Shown: positions 17,589 through 25,882, counted from the stretch's first letter. The stretch is 64,000 nucleotides of DNA from Leucobacter sp. CX169 (GCF_017161405.1 NZ_CP071051.1:558001-622000); one strand, 5' to 3'. Translations and numbers: made by a program. The notes: generated from the letters alone by a model not told the origin.

Positions 17589-18881
17589 ATGCTTAGGGAC
17601 GACGAGAGCTTCGCGAGGCGCACTGTAGCGGTCGGGCGGACGCGGATGCATCGGCACCCGGGCGTCGCCGAGATTGTCCTGGTGCTGCGTGGCTCGCTCC
17701 ATGTCACCGTGAGCTGCGAGCAGTTCAGTCTGACGGTGGGCGATTTTGCGGTGCTGAACGCTGGTGATCCGCACATGCTCGTGGGCTCGGACGACAACGT
17801 CACCGCCCTGGTGCACGCGCGCCTTTCGGACTTTTCGGACGCGGTGCCCGGGATCGACGGGGTGATCTTCGCCTGTGAGTCGTTCGATCTCGTGCGGTCT
17901 CGCGGGCAGGAGGACGCGCTTCGCCAGCAACTACTGGGGGTGCTGCAGGCGGGCGAGGAGGTGGCGCGGTCTCGCGTCGCCGAGTTACTCACCGAGCTCT
18001 GTGGCGGGTACGCCTACGAGGACTATTACGAGCGGCGGCAACGGCTCAGCACGATGCGCCGGGTGCAGTTTCGGGAGATCGTGGGGGCGATGCGTGCCCG
18101 CCTCGCGGAGCGCGACGTGCTCGATCAGGTGGCCGAGTCGCAGCACTATCACAAGAACTCGCTGTCCCGGATCGTGCGCGACGCCACGGCGGTGAGCTTT
18201 AGTGACCTCCTGACCTTCCTGCGCGTCGCCGAGGCCGAGGTCGCGCTGCTCGAGTCCGACGCGACGGTCTCTCGGATTGCCTCGGACTGCGGGTTCTCAG
18301 ACGCGAAGTACCTGACACGAGCGTTCCGGGCGTGGTTCGGCGAGCGGCCAGCAGATTTTCGGCGCCGGGTGCGCCCGCTGATGGCCTGCGACGAGCGGAT
18401 CGTCGACGCGGGGGCCAAGGGTGAGGCGCTCGTGGAGGCGATGCGGCGGGCCCCGGCGGGCGGGCCATCCTTGCCCCGCCTCAGCGTGACCCCGCTGCTG
18501 GTCAAGAACCTGGGCAGCCGGTCAGATCTGTTCCGGTCGATCGCCTCACACCAGGATCCGGGCAGTGCGCCGCCGCTCTCCCCGGCGCCCCGGGCCCCGC
18601 ATATCTTGCCGATCCGGGTGCCACTCGATGGGGCGTCGCCGCTCGGTTGGACGGATCTGTTGCGCGGGATTGACCGAGCCAGGTTTCAGCCGGTCCTCGT
18701 GTTGCCGCTCGGCGACTCGGAGGTGCTCGCGGAGCTGATCGTTCAGGTGACGGCGCTCGATGTCGCCCCGCCGATGTACTGGATCGCGTACGAGACCGGG
18801 GCGGCCGAAGCGGCCGAGCGGCTCGCATGCGAGCTCGCAGAGCGGTGTGGGATCGAGGCGACCCCGGTGGCGGCGGGGTAG
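17589..18881 (+). CDS. AraC-family transcriptional regulator with C-terminal extension
   Basis: A 430-residue regulator starting at ATG 17589; earlier in-frame starts lie inside the amidohydrolase gene. Residues ~1-100 form a cupin-like sensor domain (HRHPGVAEIVLVLRGSLHV). The AraC HTH pair occupies ~residues 160-265, the second helix set being SRIASDCGFSDAKYLTRAFR followed by WFGERPADFRRR. Another ~150 residues follow the HTH, which is unusual, because AraC DNA-binding domains normally end the protein. The extension has an alpha/beta pattern I could not assign. Its likely target is the direct repeat at 14961-14992. Confidence 0.88.
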   Translation: MLRDDESFARRTVAVGRTRMHRHPGVAEIVLVLRGSLHVTVSCEQFSLTVGDFAVLNAGDPHMLVGSDDNVTALVHARLSDFSDAVPGIDGVIFACESFDLVRSRGQEDALRQQLLGVLQAGEEVARSRVAELLTELCGGYAYEDYYERRQRLSTMRRVQFREIVGAMRARLAERDVLDQVAESQHYHKNSLSRIVRDATAVSFSDLLTFLRVAEAEVALLESDATVSRIASDCGFSDAKYLTRAFRAWFGERPADFRRRVRPLMACDERIVDAGAKGEALVEAMRRAPAGGPSLPRLSVTPLLVKNLGSRSDLFRSIASHQDPGSAPPLSPAPRAPHILPIRVPLDGASPLGWTDLLRGIDRARFQPVLVLPLGDSEVLAELIVQVTALDVAPPMYWIAYETGAAEAAERLACELAERCGIEATPVAAG

Positions 18882-18981
18882 TCAGCTGCAATCGAGCCGG
18901 CAAGCGCTGGCTTCCGGTCACGTTCCAGTCGGGTCCCGCTCCGGCGTGTTGACGCACTGGTACGCCGGGGTCACGAGCTTC

Positions 18982-20466
18982 CTAGGTTCGTTGGCGTCGC
19001 GGTGGTCTGAGTGGTGATCTCGCGGGCCGCCAGCGAGTGTCGTGGTCGATCCATGGCGGGGCGAGGGTCTCGGGGAGGCCGCCGCGCATGCGGACCTGCC
19101 AACCGCCCGTGTCGAGGGTGCGGTGGTGATGCCAACACAGCGCGACACCGTTGTCGAGGTGCGTCGCGCCGCCGTTCGCGTGCTCCGTGACGTGATGGAT
19201 CTCGCACCAGGCGGCGGGGACGGTGCAGCCCGGGATGATGCAGCCGCCGTCGCGGACCGCGAGCGCGCGCCGTTGATGCGCGTTGAACACCCGGTCTCGG
19301 GTGCCGAGCGCGATGACCCGGCCCGTCTCGTCTTGTACGACGTGCTGCCGGGACCCGGCGCAGGCCGAGTGCGTCGCGGAGCGCACCGGGATCGGGGTGG
19401 GTTCGCCGTCGTGGCCGGTCAGCCACGCGGTGCCGTGGCCGGCCTCGAGCGCGGCGGCGGTGACCTGGATCATCACGGTCACGGGCGCCCCGCCCAGGGT
19501 CGGCATGCCGTCGTGCAGGGCCGCGGCCTGGGCGATCACGGCGAGCGCGTCGTGGCGTTTCTGGTCGGAGGTGCGCTCGTCGCGCGGCGCGAACAGGTCG
19601 GGGTCGCCGAGGCTCGCCGGGCCACAGAGGCCAGCCAAGTCGTCGGGGTCGATCTCGACGAAGCGGACGGAACTCGACTTGCCGGACTCGCGGCCACCCG
19701 CACTGCCAGCACCGTCGCCCTCGTCTACCCGTCGCGTCCGGGGCGACGTGATCGCATCGATCATCCGGCCGAACAGGGCCGCGACCTCGGGCACCACCGC
19801 GCCGTGTACCGGGACGAGGCCGTCCTTCTCGGCCCCGAATCGGAACGAGCGGCGCCGCTGCAGTTCCTCGAACGACGGCTCGGCCCCGTCCTGGTCGATC
19901 GCCGCCGCCCACACTCGCGCGGCCACCCGCACATCGTCCGCATGCAGCGGCAGCGTGGCCTCCCCGCCGTCCGGCAGCGCGGTCCCGCACGCCGCCGCGA
20001 CCAGGCAGCGCTCCGCCTCGACCACGTCCTCGCGGTCAGCGCCATCGGGCAAACCACCCAGCACGCGCGTGATGACGGCCGCCGCCTCGCAGCCCAACGC
20101 CCCCGCGCCGAGCGCTGCGGCGACCGCGGGGAACCGTGGCGGCATGACGTGCCCGCCCAGCCCCATCCTGCAGCGGGTCTCGCGCGCCAGCGCGAACCGG
20201 GTCGACGCGGTGCGCCCCGACACCTGGGTCACGCGCTGCAGCAGCTCCGTCGCGTTCCGGCAGCCGTGTCGGTGCGCGAGGGATCCCTCGCCGAAGTCGA
20301 CCGCGGCCCGCGCGTCGAGCTCGCCCGCGACCTGCACCCGCAACGCGTCCGCGATCCGACCGAACTCCTCGGCCTCCCGCGCGAGCGCGACGATCTCCGC
20401 ATCAGCCAGCAAGCCGAGCGGCTCCCCCTCTAGCGCGGAAGCAACCCGCGCACTCAGCGGCAACAC
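18982..20466 (-). CDS. 13E12/DUF222 family HNH endonuclease-domain protein
   Basis: About 494 residues if the GTG at 20466 is the start; the open frame runs further upstream but would overlap the VIT1-type gene and cross the promoter. Residues ~15-330 are the helical DUF222 region (LADAEIVALAREAEEFGRI near its start). The C-terminal HNH domain reads DGGCIIPGCTVPAAWCEIHH, then NGVALCWHHH, with the zinc-binding cysteines and catalytic histidines. In mycobacteria several 13E12-repeat genes are known as DNA-damage-inducible; the SOS-like box upstream here agrees. The start has no clear Shine-Dalgarno and remains uncertain. Confidence 0.85.
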   Translation of the reverse strand: MLPLSARVASALEGEPLGLLADAEIVALAREAEEFGRIADALRVQVAGELDARAAVDFGEGSLAHRHGCRNATELLQRVTQVSGRTASTRFALARETRCRMGLGGHVMPPRFPAVAAALGAGALGCEAAAVITRVLGGLPDGADREDVVEAERCLVAAACGTALPDGGEATLPLHADDVRVAARVWAAAIDQDGAEPSFEELQRRRSFRFGAEKDGLVPVHGAVVPEVAALFGRMIDAITSPRTRRVDEGDGAGSAGGRESGKSSSVRFVEIDPDDLAGLCGPASLGDPDLFAPRDERTSDQKRHDALAVIAQAAALHDGMPTLGGAPVTVMIQVTAAALEAGHGTAWLTGHDGEPTPIPVRSATHSACAGSRQHVVQDETGRVIALGTRDRVFNAHQRRALAVRDGGCIIPGCTVPAAWCEIHHVTEHANGGATHLDNGVALCWHHHRTLDTGGWQVRMRGGLPETLAPPWIDHDTRWRPARSPLRPPRRQRT

Positions 20467-20528
20467 GGCGCAGTCCCAGACGGGGTGAGGGTGGTACCGG
20501 AAACCGTTCCGGCTGCGCTGCGGGACAT

Positions 20529-20562
20529 ACCCTATTCTCTCACGAATAGTACAAATGTTCGA
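20529..20562 (-). promoter_or_regulatory. Putative promoter with SOS-like (LexA) box for the HNH gene
   Basis: On the minus strand the box reads TCGAACATTTGTACTA (20547-20562). It matches the actinobacterial LexA consensus TCGAAC-N4-GTTCGA at 10 of 12 defined positions, with one perfect half-site. It covers the -35 region of a -10 candidate TAGGGT (20529-20534). This patch is much more A/T-rich than its surroundings. Confidence 0.55.
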
Positions 20563-20615
20563 TAGCGTGTCGCGCAATCCATAGAATATATTGCCGACTG
20601 GGTGGTGGGGCGAAG

Positions 20616-21353
20616 CTACATCGAGTCGACCCCGAGTAGCGTGCCAATCGCGAACGTCGCGGCCACGGCGATGCCGCCAAAGACCAGCTGACGGAGCGCG
20701 CCGCGCAGCCAGTTCTTCCGGGTGAAGGTCGCCGCGATTCCGCCGGCGACCAGCAGGCCGACCCCGCCGAAGGCGAGGCCGAGCCACAGCTCGCCAGAGC
20801 CGAACAAGAACGGGATCAGCGGGACGAGCGCGCCGAACGAGAAGAAGACGAAGGACGAGACCGCGGCGACCCACGGTGAGGGCTTGTCGTCAGGGTTGAG
20901 CCCGAGCTCGTGGGTGAGGTGCACGCGCAACGCGTTCTCGTCATTCGAGTGCACCTGAGATGCGGCGAGCGTCGCGACGTCGGCGTGCATGCCGAACTTT
21001 GTGAACAGCACGGCCAGCTCCGCCTGTTCCCCCTGCGGGTTGCGCGCGAGAGCGGCGCGCTCGGTGCGGACCTCCGAGTCCACCTGCTCGTTGGCGGTGC
21101 GGACGGAGGTGTACTCGCCGAGCGCCATCGAGATCGCGCCAGCGATGAGCCCCGAGACGCCGGTCACGATGACAATGCCCGGGGCGGCGCCCGCCGCCGC
21201 GACACCCGCGATCAGGCCGATGTTCGAGACGAGCCCGTCCATGGCGCCAAACACCGAGGCGCGCAGCCAGCCCGACGACACGTTTGCGTGCGAGTGGTCG
21301 TAGGCGTGCGGGTCGGAAAGCTCGAAGTCCTCGGGTGAGGCGTCGCGTGGCAT
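20616..21353 (-). CDS. VIT1/CCC1-type iron/manganese transporter family protein
   Basis: A 245-residue membrane protein. The N-terminal helix pair ASVFGAMDGLVSNIGLIAGVAAAG and GVSGLIAGAISMALGEYTSVR are signature segments of the VIT1/CCC1 family. A cytosolic charged domain (ERAALARNPQGEQAELA to HELGLNPDD) with Glu-rich metal-binding character follows, then three C-terminal helices. Family members move Fe2+ or Mn2+ across membranes, probably as efflux in bacteria. GGAG precedes the ATG. The HNH gene lies downstream in the same direction but has its own promoter-like region. Confidence 0.9.
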   Translation of the reverse strand: MPRDASPEDFELSDPHAYDHSHANVSSGWLRASVFGAMDGLVSNIGLIAGVAAAGAAPGIVIVTGVSGLIAGAISMALGEYTSVRTANEQVDSEVRTERAALARNPQGEQAELAVLFTKFGMHADVATLAASQVHSNDENALRVHLTHELGLNPDDKPSPWVAAVSSFVFFSFGALVPLIPFLFGSGELWLGLAFGGVGLLVAGGIAATFTRKNWLRGALRQLVFGGIAVAATFAIGTLLGVDSM

Positions 21354-21455
21354 GAATGGCTCCAGAATCTTGCCGCCGTGTGGCGGTCAACTGGCCACGG
21401 TAGCAAGTTCGGCGGCAGAGGGAGAAGCCTGGTTGCGGGCTGCTTGGGGCGGAAG

Positions 21456-21476
21456 AAAAAGTTCGTCTCGGCGAAC
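21456..21476 (-). terminator. Short hairpin with T-run downstream of the M23 gene
   Basis: On the minus strand GTTCG-N6-CGAAC is directly followed by TTTTT, about 35-55 nt past the M23 stop. The stem is only 5 bp but the T-run is clear. Confidence 0.5.
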
Positions 21477-21509
21477 ATTTCATGCGGGCCCGTCAGGAAC
21501 CCGCCGGAA

Positions 21510-22379
21510 CTACTCCGCCCGAGGCTCGGGCTCTCCGGCCGTCAGGTGCTGTCCGTTGCGGGGCATCCCGTCGGCAGGATCCTGCCCGTCGATCGAAATC
21601 TCTGAGAAGGCAAACGGGACGCCCTGAGCCGTCCAGAACGAGGCGCGGTCCATGAGCTGCGCGTGCACGTGCGGCTCGGAGCTGTTGCCCGAGTTGCCGC
21701 AGGCGCCCACAATATCCCCGGCACGCACGGTATCGCCGACGTTCACCGTCTTCGAGCCCTGAGACAGGTGTACCGTCGCCGCGAAGTCGCCGTTCGCGTC
21801 GCGAACCACGACGTGGTTGCCGACGACGAAGCCGGGCCCGCCGAGCTCGCGCACCGCGCCCTCGGCCATCAGGTAGGCGAACGCGATGAGGTTCGTGCGG
21901 GAGCGGTGGTCGCGGCGCCAGTCGCTCGCACGCACCACGACCCCGTCGACCATCGAGACCACGGGCTGGCCGAAGGCCTTGAACTCCTGCGGCTCGCGCA
22001 TTGCGGGCCAGGTGCCGAAGGCGGGCCGGGTGTATCCCTCTGGCTCGAACACGAGATCGACGGCGTGAGCCTGTCCGTAGGCGCGCGTGCCGTGGCTCGG
22101 CGTCTGAGACGCGGGGCTGTTCATCGCGAGCCAGCGCCCGCTCACGGGGGAGTGCACCGTGACCCGTTCCCGCTGAGGAATGGCCTTCGCGCCAAACATG
22201 GCGAGCAACAGGCAGAGCAGCCAGCCCGCGAGCCCGGCGACGACCAGACCCAGCAGGATCGCGTCGGCGACCTCACCTTCGAGGAAGCGCCCGAAGAGGG
22301 CCACCGCGACCAGCACGGCCGTCGCGGCGAAGAAGATCGCGCCGCGAACGCGGTAGAGCGCGAGGACTGCTGGGTTCAA
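21510..22379 (-). CDS. Membrane-anchored M23-type peptidase domain protein
   Basis: A 289-residue protein with two N-terminal hydrophobic helices (~residues 14-30 and 40-62). The LytM/M23-like beta domain contains HAVD (the His/Asp metal-ligand region), VVSMVDGVVV, VGDTVRAGDIVGACGNSGNS and the HVHAQ histidine motif. It may cleave or bind peptidoglycan or regulate another hydrolase. The start codon is TTG and overlaps the ABC-F stop in TTGA, so its translation depends on the ABC-F gene. That pairing is unusual. Confidence 0.85.
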   Translation of the reverse strand: MNPAVLALYRVRGAIFFAATAVLVAVALFGRFLEGEVADAILLGLVVAGLAGWLLCLLLAMFGAKAIPQRERVTVHSPVSGRWLAMNSPASQTPSHGTRAYGQAHAVDLVFEPEGYTRPAFGTWPAMREPQEFKAFGQPVVSMVDGVVVRASDWRRDHRSRTNLIAFAYLMAEGAVRELGGPGFVVGNHVVVRDANGDFAATVHLSQGSKTVNVGDTVRAGDIVGACGNSGNSSEPHVHAQLMDRASFWTAQGVPFAFSEISIDGQDPADGMPRNGQHLTAGEPEPRAE

Positions 22380-24247
22380 CGGTGGGCTCCCTCGGGGCGG
22401 GTGACGGGCTGGTGACCCGCATCAGGAAGGTCACGAATCCACTGTACGGGAGCCGTGCTGTGCCCCGACCCGGCGGGCTGCGCGGGCGAGATGCGCAGCT
22501 CGTGGCCCGCCCAGCGCTCGCGCAGCCAGCGGTCGTGGCTCGCGATGACGACGGCCCCGGCAAATGTCGAGAGCGCCTCCTCGAGTTCGTCGACGAGCGC
22601 GAGCGACAGGTGGTTGCTGGGTTCGTCGAGCAACAGGATCTCGGGCGGCCTTGCGACAAGAGCTGCGAGCGCGACCCGCCGCTGCTGACCGATACTCAGC
22701 TGCCCGACTGGTCGACCGAGATCGCGCCTCGAGAGCAGCCCGGCGCCCGCGAGGGGTCGCTCCTCGGCGAGGTCTGCTCCCAGCGTGGCAAAGTACCAGG
22801 CCTCGGCGGTGCGGGACGGGTCGACGAACGTGGTCTCCTGGTGCAGCAGCGCGCAGCTCATGCCGTCAGCCAGAGTGACCACGCCGCCGTCCGCGGCCAG
22901 CTCGCCGGCCATGACGCGCAGCAGCGTCGACTTCCCGCTGCCATTGGGTCCGGTGATCAGGATCCGCCCACCCGCCGAAACCCCCAGCGAGACGGGCGCG
23001 AGCCGGCCGTGCACCGAGAGGTCTGTGGCTTCAAGCAGCGTCGGCGTATCCGCCCGCGGCTCGTCAGGGTCCCCGATCCCCGCAAATCGCAACGGCTCGG
23101 GCGGTCGCCGCACACGGTCCAGCTCGAGTGTCTCGAGGCGTACCGTCGCGTTGCGTGCGCGCCGGGCCGTGACGCGGGAATCCTTGTCGGAGTAGAACTT
23201 CTTGCTGATTCGAGACTCGGATTTCGATTCATGCTTGCGGTTCACCTCGCGTGAGCCCACTTCGATCTCGTGCGTGAGATCGGCGATCGAGCGCTGTTCG
23301 GCGGCGTAGCGATCGCGCCACCTGCGCAGCTCGGCGGCCCGCTCGGCGCGCAAGGCGGAGTACCCGCCCGGTCGGGTGCCGTGGACGCGCACGCCCATGC
23401 CCGCGCCCGGGTCATCGGTGGTCGCCCGCTCGGTGGCCCCCTGATCTTTCGCGGCAGGCTCTGCGCCGGCAGGATCCTGCCCAAGGAAGCTCGCCGCATC
23501 GGCGAGCTCAGTTGAGCGCAGCGCCCGCGGGTCGAGGTCGAGCACCCGTGTCGCGACCCGGTCGATCAGCGTGCGGTCGTGGCTCGCGAACACGACGAGG
23601 CCGCGCCAGTCGGTGAGTACGCTCTCAAGGTACGCGATGGCCGCGTCGTCCAGGTGGTTGCTCGGCTCGTCGAGCAGCAGGGCGTCGGGGGCGGCGAGCA
23701 GGAGCGCCGCGAGGGCGAGGCGCACCCGTTCGCCGCCGGAGAGCTCGCCGATGGGGCGGTCGTGGGGCACGGCACCGAGTGAGAGCCCGGAGAGCACGGC
23801 GGCGACCCGTGGCTCGATCTGCCAGGCACCGAGCAGCTCGGCCCGGTCGAGCGCGGCCGAGTAGAGCTCAGCGCTCGCGTCGTCCGAGGGATCGGCGGCG
23901 ACGCCGGCCGCGGCGCGCTCGATGTCCGCGAGGGCCGCGAGCGGCTCGGCCAGGGCGTCGTCGAGGACGGCCCGCACCGGGGTGGTCGCCGGGAAGGGAA
24001 GCTCCTGCGCGAGCATCCCGGTGCGCGGTGGGCGCGAGACAGATCCTGCGTCGGCGGTGTCGAGCCCCGCGGCGATGCGCAGCAGGGTCGACTTGCCGGT
24101 GCCATTCTCGCCAATCAGGGCGAGCCGGTCGCCCGGCGACGCGGTGAAACTGATGTCGCTCAGCACCCGGCGATCGCCGAAGCTGCGCGACACGCCGTCG
24201 ATGACGAGCGGGCGGGTGGGGGTGTGCGTGAGAGATGAGTGTGGCAA
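22376..24247 (-). CDS. ABC-F family ATP-binding cassette protein
   Basis: A soluble tandem ATPase of 623 residues; ABC-F proteins act on ribosomes (translation factors or antibiotic-target protection). I chose TTG at 24247 because GGAGG sits 5 nt upstream; an in-frame ATG at 24286 lacks such a site. The first cassette has Walker A GENGTGKST, signature LSGGERVRLALAA and Walker B LLLDEPSNHLDD. A long charged linker with RKHESKSESRISKKFYSDKD follows. The second cassette has GPNGSGKST, LSIGQQRRVALAA and LLLDEPSNHLS. It is coupled downstream to the M23 gene. Whether it gives antibiotic resistance cannot be told. Confidence 0.92.
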   Translation of the reverse strand: MPHSSLTHTPTRPLVIDGVSRSFGDRRVLSDISFTASPGDRLALIGENGTGKSTLLRIAAGLDTADAGSVSRPPRTGMLAQELPFPATTPVRAVLDDALAEPLAALADIERAAAGVAADPSDDASAELYSAALDRAELLGAWQIEPRVAAVLSGLSLGAVPHDRPIGELSGGERVRLALAALLLAAPDALLLDEPSNHLDDAAIAYLESVLTDWRGLVVFASHDRTLIDRVATRVLDLDPRALRSTELADAASFLGQDPAGAEPAAKDQGATERATTDDPGAGMGVRVHGTRPGGYSALRAERAAELRRWRDRYAAEQRSIADLTHEIEVGSREVNRKHESKSESRISKKFYSDKDSRVTARRARNATVRLETLELDRVRRPPEPLRFAGIGDPDEPRADTPTLLEATDLSVHGRLAPVSLGVSAGGRILITGPNGSGKSTLLRVMAGELAADGGVVTLADGMSCALLHQETTFVDPSRTAEAWYFATLGADLAEERPLAGAGLLSRRDLGRPVGQLSIGQQRRVALAALVARPPEILLLDEPSNHLSLALVDELEEALSTFAGAVVIASHDRWLRERWAGHELRISPAQPAGSGHSTAPVQWIRDLPDAGHQPVTRPEGAHR

Positions 24248-24475
24248 CTGAGCCTCCGAAGTGCACCGCAGCGGGCGCGGTAGCAAGCGAGTCTCGCGGG
24301 GCTGTGCCGAGCGCCGTCGCCGATCTCGGACGCATCGACCTGGGGCGGGATGCGGAGATGTGGGGCGCGGCAGCTTCGACGCCTCAGGCGCGAAACAGTG
24401 CGGAGTTAGATCTTCACGAGTTCGAGTCTACCGGCGCTGGCTCAAAAGAAAAGCTCGGAGGCTGGGCGGATTTGT

Positions 24476-24955
24476 ATGCTGAGTCGAATGGACACGTCAT
24501 CGGCGATCGAAGAGTTTTGGCGCGCGATTCGCGCCGAGCGACCAGAGCTTTCGGAAGAAACCCCCGAGGCTTGGGCGTTTGGCGCAACCTCAGCGCAAGC
24601 CGATGGGCTGCTCGCCCTCGTGCTCGCCGGGACGAAAACCGGTACTGCCTCATCGCTCTGGGACTACGAGGAGACCGGTGACCCCCTCCCGACCGAGGGT
24701 GAGCTGAGCATCATCCTCGACGGGGCAGGCGTGCCGCAGGCCGTCATCGAGACCACCGAGATCCGGGTCGTCCCGTTCCTCGAGGTGTCCGCGGAACACG
24801 CGCACGCCGAGGGCGAGGGGAATCGCACGCTCGCGCACTGGCGCGAGGTGCACGAGCGCTACTGGCGCCTGCACTCCGAGAACCCGCGCGGGTTCGAGCC
24901 CGAGATGCCGGTGGTGTGCGAGCGGTTTCGGCTCGTGCACCCGCTATCGGGCTAG
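24476..24955 (+). CDS. ASCH-domain protein
   Basis: A 159-residue small protein with the ASCH fold (PUA-like, RNA- or nucleoside-related). The characteristic segment LVLAGTKTGTASSLWDYEETGD holds the conserved Gly-Thr-Lys and Thr/Ser positions, and HWREVHERYW fits the later helix. The start may be ATG 24476 or ATG 24488; TATGCT at 24475-24480 would make 24488 a leaderless start of a 155-residue protein. Some ASCH proteins are amidohydrolases for modified cytidines; the activity here is unknown. Confidence 0.85.
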   Translation: MLSRMDTSSAIEEFWRAIRAERPELSEETPEAWAFGATSAQADGLLALVLAGTKTGTASSLWDYEETGDPLPTEGELSIILDGAGVPQAVIETTEIRVVPFLEVSAEHAHAEGEGNRTLAHWREVHERYWRLHSENPRGFEPEMPVVCERFRLVHPLSG

Positions 24956-25230
24956 TTCGCGCCCTCTGTGCTCGGCGGCTTTGGTGCCGGGCACTTCAGC
25001 TGCGTCGGTAGGCCGGGGCCACCGCGGTCGATCCGGTGGTCCTTCATCGGCTGCGTGCAGACGGGACACCTCGGATCTACCGGAGCGACGGGTGCTGGCT
25101 CGTTGCGGTCTCCGAGCTGCGAGGGTCCCTCGATTTGGTACAGAAATCGCTGCACGGCCGCGTAGGCCCCCGGAACGCCGTCGTAGGGACTTCTGTGCCA
25201 GAGCCGTAGCTTCTTCTCTCGTTTGCCCAC
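24952..25230 (-). CDS. Small CxxC protein divergent from an OhrR-like regulator
   Basis: A 92-residue protein starting at GTG 25230 (MGKREKKLRLWHRSPYDGVP). Two cysteine sites, CPVC (residues 55-58) and LKCP (~80), with an intervening HRIDRGGPG, suggest a small zinc-binding domain. A longer frame reads upstream through the operator and the regulator gene but is antisense noise. The GTG lies inside the left arm of the palindrome at 25217-25269, and TAGGGT (25238-25243 on this strand) ends 7 nt before it, so the mRNA is probably leaderless and directly under the operator. The function is unknown. The stop overlaps the ASCH stop region tail to tail. Confidence 0.72.
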   Translation of the reverse strand: MGKREKKLRLWHRSPYDGVPGAYAAVQRFLYQIEGPSQLGDRNEPAPVAPVDPRCPVCTQPMKDHRIDRGGPGLPTQLKCPAPKPPSTEGAN

Positions 25231-25269
25231 AAACAAAACCCTATCATGTTTGTTTGTGGGCAAACGAGA
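25217..25269. promoter_or_regulatory. Long palindromic divergent operator/promoter (OhrR/MarR type)
   Basis: Perfect 21-bp inverted arms (25217-25237 and 25249-25269) are separated by 11 bp. Each arm itself contains the dyad GTTTG-N4-CAAAC, so two identical operators face each other. The left one covers the GTG start of the 92-residue protein; the right one ends at the -10 candidate TAGCAT (25270-25275) of the regulator gene. This is the layout expected for a repressor controlling itself and a divergent target. Confidence 0.8.
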
Positions 25270-25281
25270 TAGCATTGAGCT

Positions 25282-25731
25282 ATGGAGAAACTCCCGATCG
25301 ACGCCCTTGAACTTGATCGACAGGTCTGCTTCGCGCTCGCGGTCGCGAGCCGGGGAGTGATTGGGATCTATCGGCCGATTTTGGAGCCGCTGGGGCTGAC
25401 GCACCCGCAGTATCTCGTCATGCTGGCGCTGTGGGGAGAGCCGCCGGTGCGCTTCCGGGACCTCGCGGACATGCTGCGGCTTGATCCTGCCACGCTGACA
25501 CCCATCGTGAAGCGGCTCGAGCAGTCGGGCCTGATTGAGCGCGCCCCGCTCGAGGGTGACGAGCGCACGTTCACGCTCGCGCCTACCGCGGCGGGCGTGG
25601 CGCTGCGGGAGCAAGCATTGAATGTGCCGCCCGCCGTGATCGACCGGCTTGGCATGCCGATTGAGCGGCTGATGGCGCTCCGCGACGAGCTCGCCGCGGT
25701 GATCGAGGCGGTGGATCGCGGGCCAAGGTAG
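25282..25731 (+). CDS. MarR-family regulator, OhrR-like
   Basis: A 149-residue winged-helix repressor. LDRQVCFALAVASR at residues 11-24 places a cysteine at position 16, matching the peroxide-sensing Cys of OhrR regulators. The dimerisation and wing parts (YRPILEPLGLTHPQYLVMLA, LRLDPATLTPIVKRLEQSGL) also follow the OhrR subgroup. TAGCAT lies 6 nt before the ATG and there is no Shine-Dalgarno, indicating a leaderless mRNA. It sits behind the double-dyad operator, so autorepression is likely. No ohr peroxidase gene is adjacent, so the divergent 92-residue protein is its only obvious target here. Confidence 0.88.
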   Translation: MEKLPIDALELDRQVCFALAVASRGVIGIYRPILEPLGLTHPQYLVMLALWGEPPVRFRDLADMLRLDPATLTPIVKRLEQSGLIERAPLEGDERTFTLAPTAAGVALREQALNVPPAVIDRLGMPIERLMALRDELAAVIEAVDRGPR

Positions 25732-25882
25732 CGCGCGCCGACGCCCGGTGACCGACTCGAGCGAGTCCTCGGAATTCCGGTCAGTCTGAATGCCTCGAAA
25801 GTTTCTCACCGCACGGAGCCCTCATAGGAGATGCTGAGACAGTCGCAACGTCGCGGCGCACAGCACCGAGGGAAGGACCAGC

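Noticed and set aside
20467-20874. N-terminal extension of the DUF222-HNH frame
   Set aside because: It overlaps the VIT1-type gene antisense-like in composition and crosses the AT-rich promoter/SOS-like box.
25231-25809. N-terminal extension of the 92-residue protein frame through the operator and regulator
   Set aside because: Antisense shadow of the OhrR-like gene; protein-like sequence begins only at GTG 25230.
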